Assembly: GCF_003353065.1 (NCBI RefSeq)
Contig: NZ_CP027806.1
Coordinates: 2,190,501 to 2,254,500 of the forward strand
Direction of reading: 5' to 3'
DNA length: 64,000 bases
Source: Cyclonatronum proteinivorum
Lineage (GTDB): Bacteria; Bacteroidota; Rhodothermia; Balneolales; Cyclonatronaceae
Positions 26,923-38,612 of this stretch are shown one piece after another; positions within the stretch are counted from its first letter, which is position 1, and every line of letters starts with the position of its first letter. The notes beneath the pieces are model-generated. The model worked only from the letters and a program-made list of their open reading frames with translations. It was not told where the DNA came from and did not search any database. The translations under genes and the position numbers were made by a program.

Positions 26923-27345
26923 GTATAATAGTCGAATTAAATTTTAGGATGCGCCACAATATCCGCTTACTTACGCTTTAAATGCGGATTTGAGGCTGAA
27001 TAGATGGCTTTTTTAGGATGCACAAAAGTATGAAAAAGGGCGGTCAGATTTAGGTGTAATTCGGCTTTTTGAGGTTTTTAAAGCAAAAGTGTTTTTTGTT
27101 AACTTAGCTTAACAGATGATGCTTGTATCCAATGTTTTAACGCCGGTCTGCGATACCGTGCTTCTTACAGATGCAACTGTATCTTTTGATTTAATCCATA
27201 AACTATCTTTTTGGTTGTCTTTTCTTTTAGCCCGTTATGCCTTTTGCGTGACTTGGTTTCAGGTCTGTTTGCCTGAGACCGGGTTACCCGACCGGCACAG
27301 CCGGGCTTTTTTTGTGGGCAGCTGATTTTTATTTAAACCATTGTT
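26923..27345. other. Divergent intergenic region between kbl and the secreted protease
   Basis: T-rich sequence. The part from about 27115 contains a 69-codon open frame (27116-27325) without recognisable homology that runs through the hairpins. It is more likely untranslated leader than a gene. Confidence 0.45.
27255..27313 (+). promoter_or_regulatory. Leader hairpins ending in a terminator-like structure (possible attenuator or sRNA end)
   Basis: GGTTTCAGG/CCTGAGACC (9-bp stem, 27255-27280, one G-T pair) is followed by CGGGT-T-ACCCG. Then comes CCGGC-ACA-GCCGG (27292-27304), GC and seven T bases (27107+200 to 27313). No plus-strand gene precedes it, and the protease ATG is only 32 bp downstream. 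This suggests either a premature terminator in the protease mRNA leader or the 3' end of a small RNA. Confidence 0.5.
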
Positions 27346-30300
27346 ATGACACGTTTTTTACGCCCAATCCTTTTGGCTGTCGTATGCAGTTTTTTGCCGC
27401 TGATGGCAGCAAACGCACAGGTCAATGAGGGTGGCACTCCGCTCAGTTTCAAGCTTGAACACAAACAGACCCTGCAGTCCGTGCCGGAAGTATCCCTTGT
27501 TCCGCACGGCCTTGCACAACAGCGTGCCGAAGATGCACAGCTTGATTTTGAACCCAATACGCCATTCCGCTTTGGCTATAATATAGATACGGACCTTAAT
27601 CCGCAAAACGCCGGTGTTTGGGAAACCATGAAGGATGACTACCGCGTATGGCGGCTCGCTGTGAAAAGTGCGGGTGCCCGCAGCCTGAACTTACTGTTTG
27701 ATGACTTCGAGATTCCCGAAGGCGCGCAGCTTTTTGTGTACAGCAAGGACCGCTCCACCATTTTGGGCGCCTTTACTGCGCGCAACAATCAGGATGACCG
27801 CTATTTTGCAACAACCATGATCTGGGCCGATGAAGTTGTGATCGAGTATATTGAGCCTGTTGACGCCGCTTTTCAGGGCAGCATGAATCTGGCGCGGGTC
27901 ACGCACGGTTACCGCGATCTGAAAGACGGCAGCTTCGGTGCTTCCGGCTCCTGTAACCTGAACGTTGCCTGTGAAGCAGCTGAAGGCTGGGAAGAGCAAA
28001 TCAGCTCGGTCGCCCGCATGGTCGTTAACGGGAACAGCTGGTGTACGGGGCAGCTCATCAACAACACCGCAAATGACAGCACGCCTTACTTTCTGTCTGC
28101 CAATCACTGTTTCACGCAGCCGGGGCAGCTGGTGTTCATGTTTAATTATGAGAGCGAGACCTGTCAGAACCCTGCGACACCGCCTTCACACGATGCGATG
28201 TCCGGCGCGGTAAGCCTGGTGCGCCATTCCCCTTCTGATGTGTGGCTTCTTCAGCTCAATCAGGAAGTACCCGAAGAGTATGAGCTGTTTTTTTCCGGCT
28301 GGAACCGCACCATGGATGAAACCATAGACGGCTACATTTTCGGCGTTCACCATCCGCGCGGTGACATCAAGAAGTTCAGTTACTTGTTTGATGGCGTTAC
28401 GACTTCGAGCTATCTGGGCGCGCCCGGCAGCGGCAGCACGCACTGGCGGGTAGGCACCTGGGCCGACGGCACGACAACCGAGCCCGGCTCATCCGGTTCG
28501 GGATTGTTTGACGGAGAAGGTCGCCTTATCGGTCAGCTGCACGGCGGCTATGCGGCCTGTGGCAATGAGCTGGAAGACTGGTACGGCAAGTTCGGCGTAT
28601 CCTGGACCGGCGGCGGAACAGAAGCAACAAGCCTGGAACCCTGGCTTGATCCGTTGGGAACAGGAGCACTCGTACTCGACGCTTTTAATCCCTTCGATGA
28701 CCCGCTCGACAATGATGCGCAGCTTACTTCTATCCTTAGCCCGAACGGCATGTATCAGATTACGGATCCCATCATCCCCGAATTCCGCATTCGCAACGCG
28801 GGGCTTGAAACCATTACGGCACTCACAGTTGGCTATGAAATCACAGATGAGTCCGGTGAGATGGTAAACAGCGCGACGCAGGAATGGACGGGTGAACTGG
28901 AAAACCGTCAGTTTGCGAACGTTCTGTTTCCTGAGATTGAGCTTCCGGCGGGTTCTTTTGAAATACTCGCTTTTGTGGATTTACCCGGCGATGAAAATCC
29001 GGATAACGACAGCCGCACTGGTACCTTTAGTGTTGTGGACTGTACGCAGCCCGCGGGCGCACCTTTCTCAGAAAATTTCCTTGAAGGCCCCGGCGCACCG
29101 GATTGCTGGACGATAACCGACAATATTGGCAATGGTCAGGTCTGGCAGTTTGGAAACATCGGCTCGCGCGGGATTGACGGCGGCGTCCGCTACGCCTATC
29201 TCGACAGCGACGCCTACGGCAGCGGCAACAGTCAGAACTCAGACCTGATTACGCCCCGCCTCGACCTCACACATGCGGAAGATGTGACGCTTTCCTTCAC
29301 ACACTATTTCCGCGATTTCAATTCCTCAACCGCAACAGTGGCCTACAGCCTCGATGACGGCGAAACCTGGACGATCCTTGAAGAATGGAACAGTGGTCAG
29401 ACCGCTAATCCTGCGTTTTTCAGCATGGACGTGCCCGAAGCGGACGGCGAATCTGCCGTGCGTTTCAAGTGGAACTTCACCGGAAGCTGGGACTGGTACT
29501 GGTCTGTTGACGATGTGCTCGTTGATGCAACCGTTAATGAGCCTGAACCCGAGCCGGTGTTCGCGAACGTATTCTTCATCCACAATGCTTCTGATCCGGC
29601 GCTTGCCATGGCAGATTTATTTTTGGATGGTGAACTTGCCGGCGAAGGGGTACCGTACCGCGTTGCCCTTGAAGACGGACTTCTTCCCGCAGGTGAGCCT
29701 GTCACAGTTGGGATAGCACCCTCCGGTTCAGATGCGCCGGCTTTTGAACAAACGCTGACCTTTAGCGAAGACGGCAACTATGTAGTGCTGGTTTCCGGAC
29801 TTCTTGCCCCTGAGCTGTTTGCTGAGAATCCCGATAACCGCAGCACTGCCCTGCGTTTTGAAGTGTATAGCCGGGATATGATGCATGAGCCTTCCGAATC
29901 CATGCACGCCCTCTACCTGTATCACGGGGTAACCGACGCCCCCAATCTGGATATTGCCCTTAAAGGGGAAGCGCCCTTCATGCACGATTTCGGATTTGGC
30001 GATATGGTTACGCCGGATTTCGGGCTTCTCCCGGATGCGTACGAGCTGCATTTGACGGACGCGGTTTCCGGTGACATGCTCTTTGCCTTTACCGCCGACC
30101 TCAGCGGACATGAACCGCAGCTGGTAGGAATTGTGGCTTCCGGCTTTGCAAATCCGTCAGAGAATCAGGATGGTGCCCCGCTCACGCTTCTTGCCGTATT
30201 TGAAGACGGCGAAGTCACAGAACTGCAAAATGTAACCAGCACTGCGCCTGAGCTGCAGGATATCCCCGCCGAATTTTTGCTCGCGCAGAACTATCCGAAC

Positions 30301-30531
30301 CCCTTCAACCCCACGACACAAATCAGCTATCAGCTGACGGAAACCACTGAAGTGGTGCTCGAAGTCTTCAACCTCACCGGGCAGCGCGTCGCTAAGCTGG
30401 TGAACGGTACACAGCCTGCGGGCACACACACGGTAACATTTGACGCCGGCTCACTTTCAAGCGGCGTCTATCTGTACCGTATTCAGGCAGGCAGCTTCAC
30501 CCAAACCCATAAAATGCTTCTCCTGAAATAA
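27346..30531 (+). CDS. Lysyl-endopeptidase-like serine protease with T9SS sorting domain
   Basis: The 1061-residue secreted protein has a signal peptide (FLRPILLAVVCSFLPLMAANAQ), then a propeptide-like region. A chymotrypsin-fold domain carries His near 253 (FLSANHCF), Asp near 298 (SDVWLLQLN) and Ser near 383 (EPGSSGSGLF). The EPGSSGS form resembles the lysyl endopeptidase (Achromobacter protease I) branch. Next come a CARDB-like domain (about 460-560), a MAM/jelly-roll-like domain (about 570-730) and a DUF4397-like region (about 745-980). The type A sorting signal NYPNPFNPTTQISYQL..KMLLLK ends the protein. It is probably displayed on or released from the cell surface to degrade proteins. 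It is monocistronic. Confidence 0.9.
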   Translation: MTRFLRPILLAVVCSFLPLMAANAQVNEGGTPLSFKLEHKQTLQSVPEVSLVPHGLAQQRAEDAQLDFEPNTPFRFGYNIDTDLNPQNAGVWETMKDDYRVWRLAVKSAGARSLNLLFDDFEIPEGAQLFVYSKDRSTILGAFTARNNQDDRYFATTMIWADEVVIEYIEPVDAAFQGSMNLARVTHGYRDLKDGSFGASGSCNLNVACEAAEGWEEQISSVARMVVNGNSWCTGQLINNTANDSTPYFLSANHCFTQPGQLVFMFNYESETCQNPATPPSHDAMSGAVSLVRHSPSDVWLLQLNQEVPEEYELFFSGWNRTMDETIDGYIFGVHHPRGDIKKFSYLFDGVTTSSYLGAPGSGSTHWRVGTWADGTTTEPGSSGSGLFDGEGRLIGQLHGGYAACGNELEDWYGKFGVSWTGGGTEATSLEPWLDPLGTGALVLDAFNPFDDPLDNDAQLTSILSPNGMYQITDPIIPEFRIRNAGLETITALTVGYEITDESGEMVNSATQEWTGELENRQFANVLFPEIELPAGSFEILAFVDLPGDENPDNDSRTGTFSVVDCTQPAGAPFSENFLEGPGAPDCWTITDNIGNGQVWQFGNIGSRGIDGGVRYAYLDSDAYGSGNSQNSDLITPRLDLTHAEDVTLSFTHYFRDFNSSTATVAYSLDDGETWTILEEWNSGQTANPAFFSMDVPEADGESAVRFKWNFTGSWDWYWSVDDVLVDATVNEPEPEPVFANVFFIHNASDPALAMADLFLDGELAGEGVPYRVALEDGLLPAGEPVTVGIAPSGSDAPAFEQTLTFSEDGNYVVLVSGLLAPELFAENPDNRSTALRFEVYSRDMMHEPSESMHALYLYHGVTDAPNLDIALKGEAPFMHDFGFGDMVTPDFGLLPDAYELHLTDAVSGDMLFAFTADLSGHEPQLVGIVASGFANPSENQDGAPLTLLAVFEDGEVTELQNVTSTAPELQDIPAEFLLAQNYPNPFNPTTQISYQLTETTEVVLEVFNLTGQRVAKLVNGTQPAGTHTVTFDAGSLSSGVYLYRIQAGSFTQTHKMLLLK

Positions 30532-30580
30532 GCGGCTTTTTTTATGGGAAGGGGATGGGGAAGGAAAAGCGCCTCATCAC

Positions 30581-30619
30581 AAAAAAGTCCTGTCGGGGTA
30601 AACCGGCAGGACTTTTTTT
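30581..30619 (+). terminator. Rho-independent terminator after the secreted protease
   Basis: AAAAAAGTCCTG/CAGGACTTTTTT with an inner CGG/CCG extension forms a strong stem 50 bp past the stop. The A run allows action on the opposite strand too. Confidence 0.85.
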
Positions 30620-30759
30620 ATGGGATGTGTTTTCGGATGATTATCGAAATTGATAAGCTGTGGGCCTTAGTTCAAGCCTTGGCGGGACTTTGTTGGGTTG
30701 AAGAACCCAACAAAAACATGAGTTTAGATTTGCAGGGGCATGGGCTTCACAAAAATTGC

Positions 30760-31734
30760 CTATTGATCGTTTTGCGGAGTTTGCAACAAACTTTTCGGCA
30801 GATAAATGGTGAAGGTTGTGCCGGTTTCCGGAGAACTTGTGAATGAAATCTGCCCGTCGAGTCCCGTCACAATTTTGTGGACAATGGCCAGTCCTGAGCT
30901 TCTGCCCGTGAGATCACCATCTTTATCCGGGGAAAACAGCACAAAGATATGGGACTGCAAATCTTCGGGAATGCCGGGTCCGTTGTCTTTAACCGAAAAC
31001 ACAAGATATTGCTCCTGTTCTGAACAGCTGACGCGGACCGTCGGCCGGGTATTTTCATCGCTGTAAAGGAAGCTGTTGCGAACCAGAATCTCAAAAAGCC
31101 GGAACAGCCGATTTTGGTTTACGCGTATGAGTGGCAGCTTATCCCACGTAAATACACCCTTCTTCTTTTGAATCAGTCGGGCATTCCAGCGCCGGATATC
31201 TTCCATCAGGACATTCAGGTCAACGGTTGATACTTCATCCGACAGATATGCGCTAACTTCATAATAATTGTACATTTTGTTGATGATCTCCCGCATATCG
31301 ACCGTGCTCTTTTCAGCATTGCGCAGATACTGAACGCCTTTTTCATCGAGCACAGCTTCATATTTTCGGATGAGCTGACGCAGGGTCAGGCGCAGTACCT
31401 GAACGGGTTCCTGCAGATCATGCGAAATTACATAGCTAAACTGTTCCAGGTTTCGGTTGGCCTGACTCAGATGGATGGCTTCCCGATCAAAATCGCGGTT
31501 ATGTATTTCCAGCTTTTTGACATTCGCGCTGATCGACCTGTGATAGTGATTGGTCAGCAAAAACAGCATAAGGGCGGTCACGGTAACAAAAAAGAATCCC
31601 TTGTAAGACTGAATAATTGCATACGCTTCGACCTCAATCCCCTCAAAAAGAAGCAAGAGAAACTGATCGCTGAAAAGAATCCAAATATAGCCGACAGTAA
31701 GGTAGATTAAAGTAACTTTGATCGGTGGTCTCAT
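30760..31734 (-). CDS. Membrane sensor histidine kinase
   Basis: The 324-residue kinase starts with two membrane helices (about residues 8-26 and 44-62) and a very short outside loop, so it probably senses within or near the membrane. The dimerisation/phospho-acceptor region is FSYVISHDLQEPVQVLRL, the phytochrome-type H-box. The ATP-binding part has NRLFRLFEILVRNSFLYS (N-box), DNGPGIP (G1), FVLFSPDKDGD (F) and RSSGLAIVHKIV (G2). No receiver or response regulator is encoded next to it, so it is an orphan kinase. The signal is unknown. Confidence 0.88.
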   Translation of the reverse strand: MRPPIKVTLIYLTVGYIWILFSDQFLLLLFEGIEVEAYAIIQSYKGFFFVTVTALMLFLLTNHYHRSISANVKKLEIHNRDFDREAIHLSQANRNLEQFSYVISHDLQEPVQVLRLTLRQLIRKYEAVLDEKGVQYLRNAEKSTVDMREIINKMYNYYEVSAYLSDEVSTVDLNVLMEDIRRWNARLIQKKKGVFTWDKLPLIRVNQNRLFRLFEILVRNSFLYSDENTRPTVRVSCSEQEQYLVFSVKDNGPGIPEDLQSHIFVLFSPDKDGDLTGRSSGLAIVHKIVTGLDGQISFTSSPETGTTFTIYLPKSLLQTPQNDQ

Positions 31735-34283
<2,549 letters not shown>

Positions 34284-34305
34284 AACAAGGCGATCCCGGA
34301 ATTCA

Positions 34306-34347
34306 GCCGGTGTCCGAAAACCCAAAAGTACGGACACCGGCTTTTTT
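34306..34347 (+). terminator. Rho-independent terminator of icd
   Basis: A perfect 11-bp stem GCCGGTGTCCG/CGGACACCGGC is followed by six T bases, 22 bp past the stop. Confidence 0.92.
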
Positions 34348-34461
34348 CTCACGCTTTTATTGCTTTACGCATAGCGCACAAACGACCTGGTGCAGTCAGC
34401 TGCACCAAAAATGATTGGGGGCTGTAAGCATTTTCAACCTTAGCAAATTAATCTAACCTAT

Positions 34462-35451
34462 ATGATTCGATACTACGGAAAACTCGCCGGTTACGGGAAA
34501 GCCATTCCTGAGACTGTCATCACAAATGATGAGCTCTCCAAAAAAGTAGATACAACGGATGAATGGATCAGAGAACGAACCGGAATCAGGGAGCGGCATG
34601 TCGTAAAAGATGGGGAGCATTGCTCAGACCTTGCAACGCAGGCCGCTCAGGCCGCTATGGACAAAGCGGGCATTACCGCTGAGGAAGTTGATCTGATTAT
34701 TGTGGCAACCTCCAGTCCCGATTATCTCATGCCGCCCGTGTCTTCACAGGTACAGCACAACCTCGGTGCCGCAAAGGCGGGAGCTTTCTCAATGGTCGTT
34801 GGATGTACCGGTTTTGTGTACTCGCTTGTGACAGCAGATCAGTTTATCCGCTCAGGACAGTACCGCAACATCGTAGTGATTGGGGTAGAAGTCATCAGCC
34901 GAAATGTGGACTGGAACGACCGCAACACCTGTGTGCTCTTCGGTGATGGCGCCGCAGCTGTTGTGATACAGCGAACCGAAGACGAAAACAAAGGTATGCT
35001 CGCCCATCACCTCGGATCGGATGGCAGCGGACTCGAACACATCATTCAGGTTTCCGGCGGCACCCGCTACTCGGTTACTCCGGAGCGGCTCGAACAGGGC
35101 ATGCAGTACCTGAAAATGAACGGCCGCGAAGTTTTCAAATTTGCCTCAGTCAAAATGGGCGAAGCTCTCAAAATTGTACTCGATGAAACCGGCTACTCCA
35201 GCGCCGACATCGATCTGTTCATCCCCCATCAAGCCAACGCCCGTATCATCGAGTTCGCTTCACGACAGGCAAGGCTACCGGCTGAGAAAGTCTTCGTAAA
35301 CGTTGACCGCTACGGCAATACCTCCGCTGCCTCAGTACCCATCGCATTGACGGAAGCTTTCGAGCAAAACCGTCTAAAAGAAGGTGACCTTCTCGCCCTC
35401 GTAGCCTTCGGTGCCGGCCTGACCTGGGCGTCCTGTCTCTTCAGGGTGTAA
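34462..35451 (+). CDS. fabH: 3-oxoacyl-[ACP] synthase III
   Basis: The 329-residue condensing enzyme starts fatty acid synthesis by joining acyl-CoA to malonyl-ACP. The catalytic triad is in place: Cys115 in VVGCTGFVYS, His256 in IPHQANARI and Asn286 in RYGNTSAASVP, matching E. coli Cys112, His244 and Asn274. The N-terminal TTDEWIRERTGIRERH segment is also typical. The gene stands alone, away from plsX or fabD, with its own terminator, so it could be a second FabH copy; other copies would lie outside the window. Confidence 0.95.
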   Translation: MIRYYGKLAGYGKAIPETVITNDELSKKVDTTDEWIRERTGIRERHVVKDGEHCSDLATQAAQAAMDKAGITAEEVDLIIVATSSPDYLMPPVSSQVQHNLGAAKAGAFSMVVGCTGFVYSLVTADQFIRSGQYRNIVVIGVEVISRNVDWNDRNTCVLFGDGAAAVVIQRTEDENKGMLAHHLGSDGSGLEHIIQVSGGTRYSVTPERLEQGMQYLKMNGREVFKFASVKMGEALKIVLDETGYSSADIDLFIPHQANARIIEFASRQARLPAEKVFVNVDRYGNTSAASVPIALTEAFEQNRLKEGDLLALVAFGAGLTWASCLFRV

Positions 35452-35468
35452 GAAAAAATACCTCATTC

Positions 35469-35512
35469 AAAAAAAGCCTGACGCGAACCAACTGCTGCGT
35501 CAGGCTTTTTTT
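35469..35512 (+). terminator. Rho-independent terminator of fabH
   Basis: AAAAAAGCCTGACGC and GCGTCAGGCTTTTTT form a perfect stem around a 12-base loop with a T run, about 20 bp after the stop. Confidence 0.92.
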
Positions 35513-35761
35513 ATAATGGAAAGGGGGCATTCCGGAAGCCCAAACGCAGCGTAAGTTACAGACACTTTTCTTGGGTACTATCATCTTTAGACCACTTAAC
35601 CCTGAACCGCCAAAACGCCCTTCTGCAAGAAGGACGCCCGGGTGAGCGCAGCGAACGGGCGGAGTGTGACAGCCCGAATGACTGAATTGGCACCCTCAGG
35701 CCACAGATAAACACTGCGTAAATCAAATTGGTGCAAATAATAATTTCCACAATCTGACCAA

Positions 35762-35856
35762 AGTCCTGAAAGGGCGACATACCACAGCCCGGGGTACCAA
35801 CCCCGGGAAGAGACCCGACCACACAAGTTGAGCCCTGAAGGGGCGGCATATCATCG
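35762..35856 (+). repeat. Triple-hairpin core, copy 3
   Basis: The outer hairpins are TCCTGAAAGGGC (slightly degenerate) and GCCCTGAAGGGGC. The central hairpin is CCCGGGGT-ACCA-ACCCCGGG. The linker GAAGAGACCCGACCACAC replaces the one used in island 1. Confidence 0.85.
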
Positions 35857-36392
35857 TGATTACTTTTTGCTGGCCATGTTTGAATCGTGGATGTTCATCG
35901 CGGATAAGGCCGGTAATTTATTTTGTGATTCGTATCAGCTATGTTCCTTGCTTTCACGGTTTATCGGGTTGCACCGAATTTCAAAGGCTTCGACCGGCAC
36001 TCCCACACCCCGGCCCGCGACCATTCGGGCGTTAAAATGCTTCAAAAGTGATACACCTTCATCAATCCAATCACACTTCTAACGGGGCCACCCCTCTCGA
36101 GAGGGGAATTGGGAAGTTCCGTATAAGTAATAACTTATATGCCTGATTTACAGTTTATTGGCCTCGAAGTCCTGAAACGCTACGGAACCAAAACTCCCAT
36201 CTGCGAGAGGGGTGCCCCTGGGAAAGATGTAATTAGCGGCAAGAGACCGAAAAAAACACATATTTAAAACAGCCCCGATGGTGTCGGGGCGGGGTGTGAC
36301 AACCCGGATATCGGGGTTCGCTACCCTCACGCCACAGATAAACACCGTGCATTACAAACAGGTGCAAAAAGTAATTTCCACACCCTAACCAA

Positions 36393-36490
36393 AGCCCTGT
36401 AAGGGCGGTATATCACAGCCCGGGGTACCAACCCCGGGAAGAGATCCGACCACACAAGTTGAGCCCTGAAGGGGCGGCATATCATCGGAG
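36393..36490 (+). repeat. Triple-hairpin core, copy 4
   Basis: GCCCTGTAAGGGC, CCCGGGGT-ACCA-ACCCCGGG and GCCCTGAAGGGGC in order. Confidence 0.88.
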
Positions 36491-37045
36491 ATAATTTTTA
36501 CCGGATTTGTTTGAATCGTGCACGTTCATCGCGGATAAGGCTGGTAATTTATTTGTGAGTCGCACGAGCCCCGCTCCTTCCTTTCACGGTTTATCGGGTT
36601 GCACCGAATTTCAAAAGCTTCGACCGGCACTCCCACACCCCGGCCCGCCACCATCCGGGCGTTGAAATGGTTCAAAAGCTATACAACTTAATCAATCCTA
36701 TCACATGCGTACTGAGGCCACCCCTCTCGAGAGGGGGAATTGATAAGTTCAGTGTAAATAATGACTTATATACCTGTTTTATGTCTGATTTTAGCCTGAA
36801 TTACACTTTATTGGCCTCGAAGTCCTGTAACGCCACGGAAATCAAACTCCCATCTGCGAGAGGGGTGCCCCTGGGAAAGATGTAATTAGCGGCATGAGAC
36901 CGAAAAAAACACCTATTTAAAACAGCCCCGATGGTGTCGGGGCGGGGTGTGACAACCCGGATATCGGGGTTCGCTACCCTCACGCCACAGATAAACACCG
37001 TGCATTACAAGCAGGTGCAAAAAGTAATTTCCACACCCTAACCAA

Positions 37046-37140
37046 AGCCCTGTAAGAGCGGTATATCACAGCCCGGGGTGCCAACCCCGGGAAGAGACCC
37101 GACCACACAAAATGAGCCCTGAAGGGGCGGCATATCATCG
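37046..37140 (+). repeat. Triple-hairpin core, copy 5
   Basis: GCCCTGTAAGAGC (one mismatch), CCCGGGGT-GCCA-ACCCCGGG and GCCCTGAAGGGGC in order, embedded in a near-identical duplicate of the unit around copy 4. Confidence 0.88.
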
Positions 37141-37690
37141 GAGATAATTTTTACCGGATTTGTTTGAATCGTGCACGTTCATCGCGGATAAGGCTGGTAA
37201 TTTATTTGTGAGTCGCACGAGCCCCGCTCCTTGCTTTCACGGTTTATCGGGTTGCACCGAATTTCAAAGCCTTCGACCGGCACTCCCACACCCCGGCCCG
37301 CCGGCTTTGGGGCGTTGAATGGGATTTGGTGCTGTTCAGTCTTCATTGCTCTTCACACGCTCCTACCGGGGCCACCCCTCTCGAGAGGGGGATTGGTAAG
37401 TGTTGTGATAATAACACCTTAGAGACCATACTTACATTTTTTTGGCATTGAAGTATTAAAACACCACGGCCCCATCATCCATTAAAAATAAAACTGTATT
37501 CTGAAAACGAAACGCATCCCAAAACCTTCCAAAGTTTAAAAAAACCCTTGGAAGGTTGATTTGGATCCGAAGAAAATTAAAACAAAACTATCATCCCATC
37601 ATCCCGCTGAATTAACGGTGCTGTAAATGCCTACAGCTTCTTGGGTATTGCGGGATATCGTTTCAAAATATTGGATGTTGTAACCGGTGC

Positions 37691-38572
37691 TCAATCTCCC
37701 AGAACAGCTTCACGGGCGGATTCCAGTCTTTCGGTGAGCTCTTCTCCTAAATGCCGCTCCAGAATACCGCGGTATACGTTTGACGTGCGGAAGCCTACGC
37801 CGCGCTCGAAAAAGTCACTTATCACCGGCTGCCAGTCGCTGTTAAGCGGCATGATGATGCCGAAACGCTCGCTCGCCAAATCACCGGCTGTGTGCTGACG
37901 CAGCGGCTTGCCCCGCTCTGCGGCACGCCAGAAGTTGTAAATATCGATGTAGGCAAACAGATCTTCCCGCTCGCTGAGCTGCTCAAGAATTTCGGCATTC
38001 GAGCGGGCGAACTCCATGGAAGCTTCCGGGATGTAGTTGCTGATCAGCCGTTCGATCCGCTCCTGATGAAGGGTGCCTTCAAAGGCAAGTCCGTTCATGC
38101 CCGCAAAGTGCTGCGATAATTCAGACATTTCGCCCAGTTCATCAATCGCATCATTGGTGATCAGGACAGCAATGTTGGTGAGATAGGGCGGGCTGAAACG
38201 GAGTTCGGATTTCCGGGCTTCCGTAATGGTCACGTTGCCAAGACCGAAAACGCCGCCTTTTGACTGCACAACATCCCCGTAAAACTCCTGAAAGCTGTCA
38301 ACAGGCACAAAGTTGTAGGTGATGTCCAGACCCATGGAAACATCCAGAAACTCACGGAACTCTTCCATAATGTCAATGGTGACACCCGTAAGGTTGCCGC
38401 GCTCATCAATATAAGCAAAGCCCTCTGCGGGCACGTAAACAACCGTCAGCGTTCCATAGCCGCGCTGTTTGACCTGTTCAAAGGAATCACCTTCAAAACG
38501 AGGCGCTTCTGAACAGGCGGTAAAAAGTACAACCAGAAAAAGGGTAGCTAATAGTATCTCTTTTAACTTCAT
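37691..38572 (-). CDS. Family 3 extracellular solute-binding lipoprotein
   Basis: The start at 38570-38572 gives 293 residues beginning with a lipoprotein-type signal (MKLKEILLATLFLVVLFTAC-SEAP). The longer open frame to 38659 would overlap the upstream gene. The mature part has the two-lobed fold of amino-acid-type binding proteins: GTLTVVYVPAEGFAYIDERGNLTGVTIDIMEEFREFL, then VTITEARKSELRFSPPYLTNIAVLI and a second-lobe segment FAYIDIYNFWRA. No permease or ATPase is adjacent, so it may be an orphan ABC component or a sensor or enzyme-associated domain. The ligand is unknown. It follows the next upstream gene by 40 bp and may be co-transcribed. Confidence 0.82.
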   Translation of the reverse strand: MKLKEILLATLFLVVLFTACSEAPRFEGDSFEQVKQRGYGTLTVVYVPAEGFAYIDERGNLTGVTIDIMEEFREFLDVSMGLDITYNFVPVDSFQEFYGDVVQSKGGVFGLGNVTITEARKSELRFSPPYLTNIAVLITNDAIDELGEMSELSQHFAGMNGLAFEGTLHQERIERLISNYIPEASMEFARSNAEILEQLSEREDLFAYIDIYNFWRAAERGKPLRQHTAGDLASERFGIIMPLNSDWQPVISDFFERGVGFRTSNVYRGILERHLGEELTERLESAREAVLGD

Positions 38573-38612
38573 TGAATAGGGATGGGGCTTTTTGTGTAGG
38601 ATTGATTCAAAT

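Larger units (their letters stand above)
35590..37465. repeat. Repeat island 2 (tandem ~650-bp composite units)
   Basis: Three copies of the composite unit stand head to tail. Core starts at 35762, 36393 and 37046 give periods of about 630 and 653 bp. Within each unit the order is a GTGTGACA..CCCGGATATCGGGG block, a roughly 70-bp AT-rich linker, the triple-hairpin core, a roughly 230-bp block ending in CCCACACCCCGGCCCG, the CCCCTCTCGAGAGGGG palindrome, a spacer and a degenerate palindrome (CTCCCATCTGCGAGAGGGG). Units two and three are nearly identical over more than 280 bp. No gene is called within. Confidence 0.88.

Noticed and set aside
27116-27325. 69-codon leader open frame before the serine protease
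   Set aside because: It crosses strong hairpins, has no recognisable signal or family, and is better explained as leader RNA.
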